Positions 60,704 through 64,000 of a stretch of DNA of 64,000 bases are shown here, piece after piece. This DNA is from Anaerolineae bacterium (GTDB taxonomy: Bacteria; Chloroflexota; Anaerolineae; Promineifilales; Promineifilaceae). Made by a program: the position numbers and the translations under genes. The stretch covers positions 1 through 64,000 of the forward strand of contig JADLAX010000003.1 in NCBI GenBank assembly GCA_020848035.1, written 5' to 3'. The notes beneath the pieces were generated by a model. It saw only the letters and a list, made by a program, of their open reading frames with translations, ran no database searches and was not told the DNA's origin. Each line of letters starts with the position of its first letter. Position 1 is the stretch's first letter.

Positions 60704-61926
60704 TATTTTTTCCCATCCACAACGACACCAAACTGGCCGTCATGGACCTGGATGGTGAGGGCGTCGCCTGGTTGGACGGCGGCGGAGCTGCGCACGATAC
60801 GGCCGTCGTCCCGCCGCACAATGGCATACCCCCGCTCCAGCGTCGCTTTGGGGCTAACGGCCGTTAGCTGCGCGTGCAGCACGTTCAGCCGATGGCTCGA
60901 TTGGTCCAGCCGCCGCTGCATCGCTCGTTCTAAACGAGACTGCCAGCCATCCAGCCGCTGCCGGTTGCCAGCAATGCCCACCCGTGGGCTCAAATGGTTG
61001 AGCGACCGTTTGAGCACCTGCACCTGCCAGCGGTACTGGCCAATTTGCTCCAGCACCAGGTTTTTCATCTGCTGCTGGATGGTGTGGAAATACGGCCGTA
61101 ACTCGCTCACGTCCGGCACCGCCAGTTCAGCGGCGGCGGAAGGCGTCGGCGCGCGCAAATCGGCCACAAAGTCGGCGATGGTAAAATCCACCTCGTGCCC
61201 CACGCCGCTGATGATGGGATGCTGCGCGGCAAAAATGGCCCGCGCCACCCCTTCATCGTTGAAAGCCCACAAATCCTCCATCGAGCCACCGCCGCGAGCA
61301 AGGATGATGGTGTCGATGTCGGTACGGCCGTCCAGCCAGCGCAGCGCCCGCACAATTTGCGGCGGCGCATCGGCCCCCTGCACCAGCGTCGGCGCAATGA
61401 GCACGGAGACGAGCGGGTAGCGGCGGCGCAGCACGTTGATGATGTCGCGCAGGGCGGCGGCATCGGCCGAGGTCACAATGCCGATTTTGCGGGGAAACTG
61501 GGGGATGGGTTTCTTAAATTCGGCGTCAAACAGGCCCTCATCGGACAATTTGGCCTTGAGCGCTTCAAACGCGGCGGCCAGGTCGCCCTGCCCCAGCGGC
61601 GACATCTGCTCGGCGTAGAGCTGGTACACGCCGCTGGCTTCGTAAACGGAGATACGGCCGTTCACCACCACCGCGTCCCCATCTTGCGGCTGAAAGCGAA
61701 TCCGCTCGGCGGCACTGCGCCACATCACGCACTTCAGCTGCGCCTTATCATCCTTGAGGGTGAAGTAGAGATGGCCCGACCGGGCGCGGGTAAAGTTGGA
61801 GATTTCGCCGCTGACTTCCACGTCCTGCAAGCGGTAATCAATCTCAAACAGCTCGCGAATATATTGGGTCAGCTGCGAAACGGACCATGCGTCTGAGGAA
61901 AAGCTGGTACTGCGTAAAAATGCCAT
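60703..61926 (-). CDS. xseA: exodeoxyribonuclease VII large subunit
   Basis: 407 aa. Single-strand exonuclease with XseB. N-terminal OB fold (WSVSQLTQYIRELFEIDYRLQDVEVSGEISNF), then the catalytic domain with IGIVTSADAAALRDI, ILARGGGSMEDLWAFNDE, VGHEVDFTIADFVADLRAPTPSAAAE, followed by a coiled-coil stalk and the C-terminal LERGYAIV motif. A REP-like hairpin lies just upstream. Confidence 0.96.
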   Translation of the reverse strand: MAFLRSTSFSSDAWSVSQLTQYIRELFEIDYRLQDVEVSGEISNFTRARSGHLYFTLKDDKAQLKCVMWRSAAERIRFQPQDGDAVVVNGRISVYEASGVYQLYAEQMSPLGQGDLAAAFEALKAKLSDEGLFDAEFKKPIPQFPRKIGIVTSADAAALRDIINVLRRRYPLVSVLIAPTLVQGADAPPQIVRALRWLDGRTDIDTIILARGGGSMEDLWAFNDEGVARAIFAAQHPIISGVGHEVDFTIADFVADLRAPTPSAAAELAVPDVSELRPYFHTIQQQMKNLVLEQIGQYRWQVQVLKRSLNHLSPRVGIAGNRQRLDGWQSRLERAMQRRLDQSSHRLNVLHAQLTAVSPKATLERGYAIVRRDDGRIVRSSAAVQPGDALTIQVHDGQFGVVVDGKK

Positions 61927-61938
61927 CTGTTTTCTAGA

Positions 61939-61995
61939 TTTTCCCGGAAACTCCGGGAGCAGCTGCCCACTTTAGGGCAGTTTCCGGGAAAATAT
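61939..61995. repeat. solo REP related to the RAYT flanks
   Basis: TTTTCCCGGAAACTCCGGGA, a GCAGCTGCCCACTTTAGGGC insert, then AGTTTCCGGGAAAATATCA. The outer arms match the palindrome flanking the transposase at 30.0-30.8 kb, but the loop is longer. It lies between tag and xseA. Confidence 0.8.
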
Positions 61996-61997
61996 CA

Positions 61998-62468
61998 TTA
62001 CTTATTTTCATTCTGGGCGCGCCATTCATGGTATTCTGGCACATCTTCGCCCACGGACCAAAAGAAGAAGTAAGCGCCCATCGGCCCCATAAATTTGAAC
62101 TGCTTGCAAAACTGCTTCTCGCGTTTGGCATACGGCTGACCGTCCAGGGTGCGCAGGTAGTTGTGGAAGGAACCATGCTCAGCGATCAGCTCCTGGCAAA
62201 TGCGGGCGTTGCTGATGGTGGCTTCGATTTTACGGCCGTTCCGCACAATGCCCTTGTCTTCTACCAATCGCTCCACGTCAACCGGCGTGAACGCGGCCAC
62301 CCGGTCCACGTCAAAGTCGGCAAACGCCCGCTGGAAACCGGGCCACTTTTGGCGAATCACCTGCCAGCTAAAGCCAGCCTGGAACACCGCCTGGGTAATC
62401 TTCTCCAAATAGCCAGCATCATTTTCCGGCACAACACGGGGTGGAATTTCATACGGCGGTTCAGACAC
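61998..62468 (-). CDS. tag: DNA-3-methyladenine glycosylase I family protein
   Basis: 156 aa from GTG 62468, with AAAGGAGAAACTC upstream. Tag enzymes excise 3-methyladenine. Seen here are FQAGFSWQVIRQKWPGFQRAFADFD, VERLVEDKGIVRNGRKIEATISNARI and the C-terminal FMGPMGAYFFFWSVGED. The zinc-binding Cys/His set of E. coli Tag is not evident at the termini, so this may be a divergent branch. A longer frame to 62594 runs over the divergent promoter region and is not supported. Confidence 0.85.
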   Translation of the reverse strand: MSEPPYEIPPRVVPENDAGYLEKITQAVFQAGFSWQVIRQKWPGFQRAFADFDVDRVAAFTPVDVERLVEDKGIVRNGRKIEATISNARICQELIAEHGSFHNYLRTLDGQPYAKREKQFCKQFKFMGPMGAYFFFWSVGEDVPEYHEWRAQNENK

Positions 62469-62601
62469 GAGTTTCTCCTTTCTTGTAGCCGCGGATTCTT
62501 TCCGCGCCGAGGGAGCGCAGTAAGAAACTGCGACTACGATCAAACCAATTAGAACATTCGCTCTAATTGTAAGGCGCACCGCAGTAAGTTGCAACCGCAG
62601 C

Positions 62602-62631
62602 TTGTCAGCGGTTCAGGCTCCATGCTACAAT
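62602..62631 (+). promoter_or_regulatory. sigma70-type promoter of rsfS
   Basis: TTGTCA (62602-62607), 18-bp spacer, TACAAT (62626-62631). Predicted transcription start near 62638. The in-frame ATG at 62622 overlaps the -10 region and therefore cannot be the start codon. Confidence 0.8.
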
Positions 62632-62660
62632 CGCCCCACTTCACAGAGGAGGTGAAAAAC

Positions 62661-63008
62661 CTGGAAAGTTTAGAGTTAGCGCATTTGTTGGTAGAGACCA
62701 TCTTAGATAAAAAAGGCAGCGACATCACGCTGCTTGATTTGCGGGAGCAGGCAGTTTTTGCCGACTACTTCCTCATCTGCAATGGTGAAAATGAACGCCA
62801 GCTGCGCGCCATGGCCAACGGCATCGCCCAGGACGCCAAAGAGAAAGCCAGAGCGCTGGCCAAAAGTGTGGAAGGATCACCTGAATCGGGCTGGGTATTG
62901 GTGGACTTTGGCGATTTGCTGGTACACGTGTTTTCGCCAGAAACACGAGACTACTACGATCTGGAAGGGCTGTGGGACAGCGCCCACATCGTTATGCGAA
63001 TGGCGTGA
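62661..63008 (+). CDS. rsfS: ribosome silencing factor RsfS
   Basis: 115 aa from a CTG start at 62661. Binds ribosomal protein uL14 and blocks subunit joining when nutrients are low. Domain hallmarks are KKGSDITLLDLREQAVFADYFLICNG, GWVLVDFGDLLVHVFSPETRDYYDLEGLW. The CTG lies 8 bp after AGGAGG and gives MESLELAHLL, the expected N-terminus. The ATG at 62622 falls before the predicted start of transcription, and the GTG at 62652 overlaps the ribosome-binding site. A non-AUG start is therefore likely. Convergent with ndk. Confidence 0.9.
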   Translation: MESLELAHLLVETILDKKGSDITLLDLREQAVFADYFLICNGENERQLRAMANGIAQDAKEKARALAKSVEGSPESGWVLVDFGDLLVHVFSPETRDYYDLEGLWDSAHIVMRMA

Positions 63009-63009
63009 T

Positions 63010-63050
63010 CAAAAAAGCCTGGCTTCCGGTACCGGAAGCCAGGCTTTTTT
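63010..63050. terminator. bidirectional terminator between rsfS and ndk
   Basis: AAAAAAGCCTGGCTTCCGGT and ACCGGAAGCCAGGCTTTTTT: a perfect long stem flanked by A- and T-runs on both sides. Confidence 0.95.
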
Positions 63051-63053
63051 TAA

Positions 63054-63503
63054 TTACTCGCGAATCCAGCTCTCTGTGGCGCGGGTCCAGGTGACCAATT
63101 CTTCGGGTGTGAAGAAGAGGTTGGCTTCTTTGACGCCGTTTTCCGGGCTGTCGGAGCCGTGCACCAGGTTACGGCCGATTTCCATGCCAAAGTCGCCGCG
63201 AATGCTGCCAGGGGTGGCTTCGGCTGGCTTGGTGGCGCCAATGGTAAACCGGGCAGCGGCGATGGCGTCTTTGCCTTCCCACACCATAGCCAGCACCGGC
63301 CCAGACGTGATGTAAGAGACGAGATCGTTGAAGAACGGCCGTTCCTTATGCACCGCGTAATGTTGGTTCGCCAGTTCCTGGCTCATCTGGATAAATTTCA
63401 TCCCCAACAGTTTCAGCCCACGCCGCTCAAAGCGGGCCACAATCTCCCCCATCAGACCGCGCTGCACGCCGTCTGGTTTTACCAAAATCAGTGTACGTTC
63501 CAT
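63054..63503 (-). CDS. ndk: nucleoside diphosphate kinase
   Basis: 149 aa from ATG 63503. Transfers phosphate between NTPs and NDPs. [21 protein letters not shown] is the family N-terminus, and the catalytic His sits in [13 protein letters not shown]. Slightly longer than E. coli Ndk because of a C-terminal extension. The in-frame extension to 63599 is unlikely. It shares a terminator with rsfS. Confidence 0.96.
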   Translation of the reverse strand: MERTLILVKPDGVQRGLMGEIVARFERRGLKLLGMKFIQMSQELANQHYAVHKERPFFNDLVSYITSGPVLAMVWEGKDAIAAARFTIGATKPAEATPGSIRGDFGMEIGRNLVHGSDSPENGVKEANLFFTPEELVTWTRATESWIRE

Positions 63504-63628
63504 AAAATATTGCTCCATTCTTTGAGTTTTGTAAGCGCCCAGCCCTATCGAGGTAAAAGGCAGCGCCTGGGGCGCGCAGCACCCTCGTGCGGATGCCAAC
63601 TGAACGATTACTTGATTTTTGACATAAA

Positions 63629-63660
63629 AAGAGGCAGCTGGGATTGCTCCGCTGCCTCTT
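63629..63660 (-). terminator. intrinsic terminator of the TPR gene
   Basis: On the minus strand AAGAGGCAGC, loop GGAGCAATCCCA, GCTGCCTCTT then TTT. It lies about 85 bp downstream of the stop at 63745 and upstream of ndk. Confidence 0.8.
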
Positions 63661-63744
63661 CAAATTGTAACTTTCGTCAGGATGGTGTGCTTATCCCAAC
63701 TGAACTTGTTTAATTGTCACCCAAATGCGCTGAACTCGCAAACG

Positions 63745-64000
63745 CTACATCTGGTCCAGCGCGGTGCGGTAAGACGCCAGCGCTTTTTGCAGCTGGCCGT
63801 TGCGCATGTAGGCATCACCCAGCACCTGCGACAACGCCGGGGTGCGTGGGTGCGCGTCGGTCGCCTGCTCTAGCTCAGCGATGATCGTCATCATACCCGT
63901 ACCTTCGGCGACGAGCTCTTTGAATTGGGTCAGGGCTTCGGCCAGACGGCCGTCATGCAAAGCGGCACGGGCCACAATGAGGCGGGCTTCGTCCACGCTG
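63745..64000 (-). CDS. TPR-repeat protein, C-terminal part (5' end outside window)
   Basis: At least 83 aa of the C-terminus, cut by the right edge. Helix pairs with TPR spacing: ARAALHDGRLAEALTQFKELVAEG, then ELEQATDAHPRTPALSQVLGDAYMRNGQLQKALASYRTALDQM. TPRs mediate protein contacts; no other domain is visible in the part seen. Confidence 0.8.
   Translation of the reverse strand, partial: SVDEARLIVARAALHDGRLAEALTQFKELVAEGTGMMTIIAELEQATDAHPRTPALSQVLGDAYMRNGQLQKALASYRTALDQM

Larger units (their letters stand above)
833..63953. repeat. dispersed HIP-like palindrome ACGGCCGT (window-wide)
   Basis: The octamer ACGGCCGT, often extended to AACGGCCGTT, occurs throughout the window in genes and spacers. 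In the first 6.1 kb I count 12 copies, starting at 833, 1103, 1138, 1253, 2153, 2261, 3041, 3718, 3879, 5395, 5923 and 6102. A simple composition estimate (62% GC) gives about 0.2. Within proteins it is read as NGR/DGR, TAV or RP. The start and end given are the first and last copies noted. Confidence 0.9.

Noticed and set aside
61998..62594. Longer tag start at 62594
   Set aside because: The extension covers the rsfS promoter region and lacks a ribosome-binding site; GTG 62468 has AGGAGA at good spacing.
62589..62660. Upstream ATG 62622 as start of rsfS
   Set aside because: It overlaps the TACAAT -10 hexamer of a good promoter, so it would lie before the start of the transcript.
63530..63600. 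tRNA-like GC-rich stretch between ndk and the TPR gene
   Set aside because: No acceptor stem or T-loop GTTCGA-type signature could be assembled on either strand.

Overview
This is a GC-rich (about 60-64% by eye) bacterial chromosomal segment. It most resembles a Chloroflexota genome, perhaps Anaerolineae/Caldilineae-like. That placement is inference from gene content: a multidomain cytochrome c-NirK, type II isopentenyl-diphosphate isomerase, a T-box leader, very large multi-PAS kinases, giant NTPase fusions, and intergenic spaces full of short-period repeats. No rRNA, tRNA or CRISPR array was found.

Layout. 0.3-4.4 kb (minus strand): copper-dependent denitrification module with a PCu(A)C-SCO copper chaperone fusion, a cytochrome c/cupredoxin/NirK fusion, a Crp/Fnr regulator with a perfect FNR-type box between regulator and nirK, and a VOC protein. 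4.5-11 kb: deoxynucleoside kinase, UbiA-like enzyme, response regulator, SbcC and SbcD. 11-17 kb: Kelch-repeat exported protein, a DUF559 nuclease framed by repeats, and IleS. 17.2-19.6 kb: a four-gene operon headed by an alanyl-tRNA editing protein under a T-box riboswitch. 19.8-30 kb (plus): DUF2267 protein, G5/beta-propeller lipoprotein, a 9-PAS histidine kinase overlapping a receiver-kinase hybrid, and an FAD oxidoreductase. 30-34 kb: a REP-associated tyrosine transposase between two REP copies, then a glycoside hydrolase-O-antigen ligase fusion. 34-37 kb: acyl carrier protein, membrane protein, Mg-chelatase-like AAA+ protein, thioesterase. 37.5-43.1 kb: two P-loop NTPases, one a 1395-residue receiver-kinase-Nudix-beta-sandwich-NTPase fusion; this is the best candidate for an undescribed (signalling or conflict) system. 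43.4-47.8 kb: surface polysaccharide cluster. 48.1-50.3 kb: isoprenoid genes fni and a polyprenyl synthase. 50.4-64 kb: housekeeping genes rpoC, prfB (programmed frameshift), ftsY, xseB, xseA, tag, rsfS and ndk.

Global signal. The palindrome ACGGCCGT (often AACGGCCGTT) is scattered through genes and spacers at roughly two copies per kb, far above chance, like the HIP1 octamer of cyanobacteria. In proteins it reads as NGR, TAV or RP. Several families of dispersed hairpin repeats fill the intergenic DNA, and some are inserted in frame inside genes (ileS, both O-antigen ligase-type genes, and probably others).
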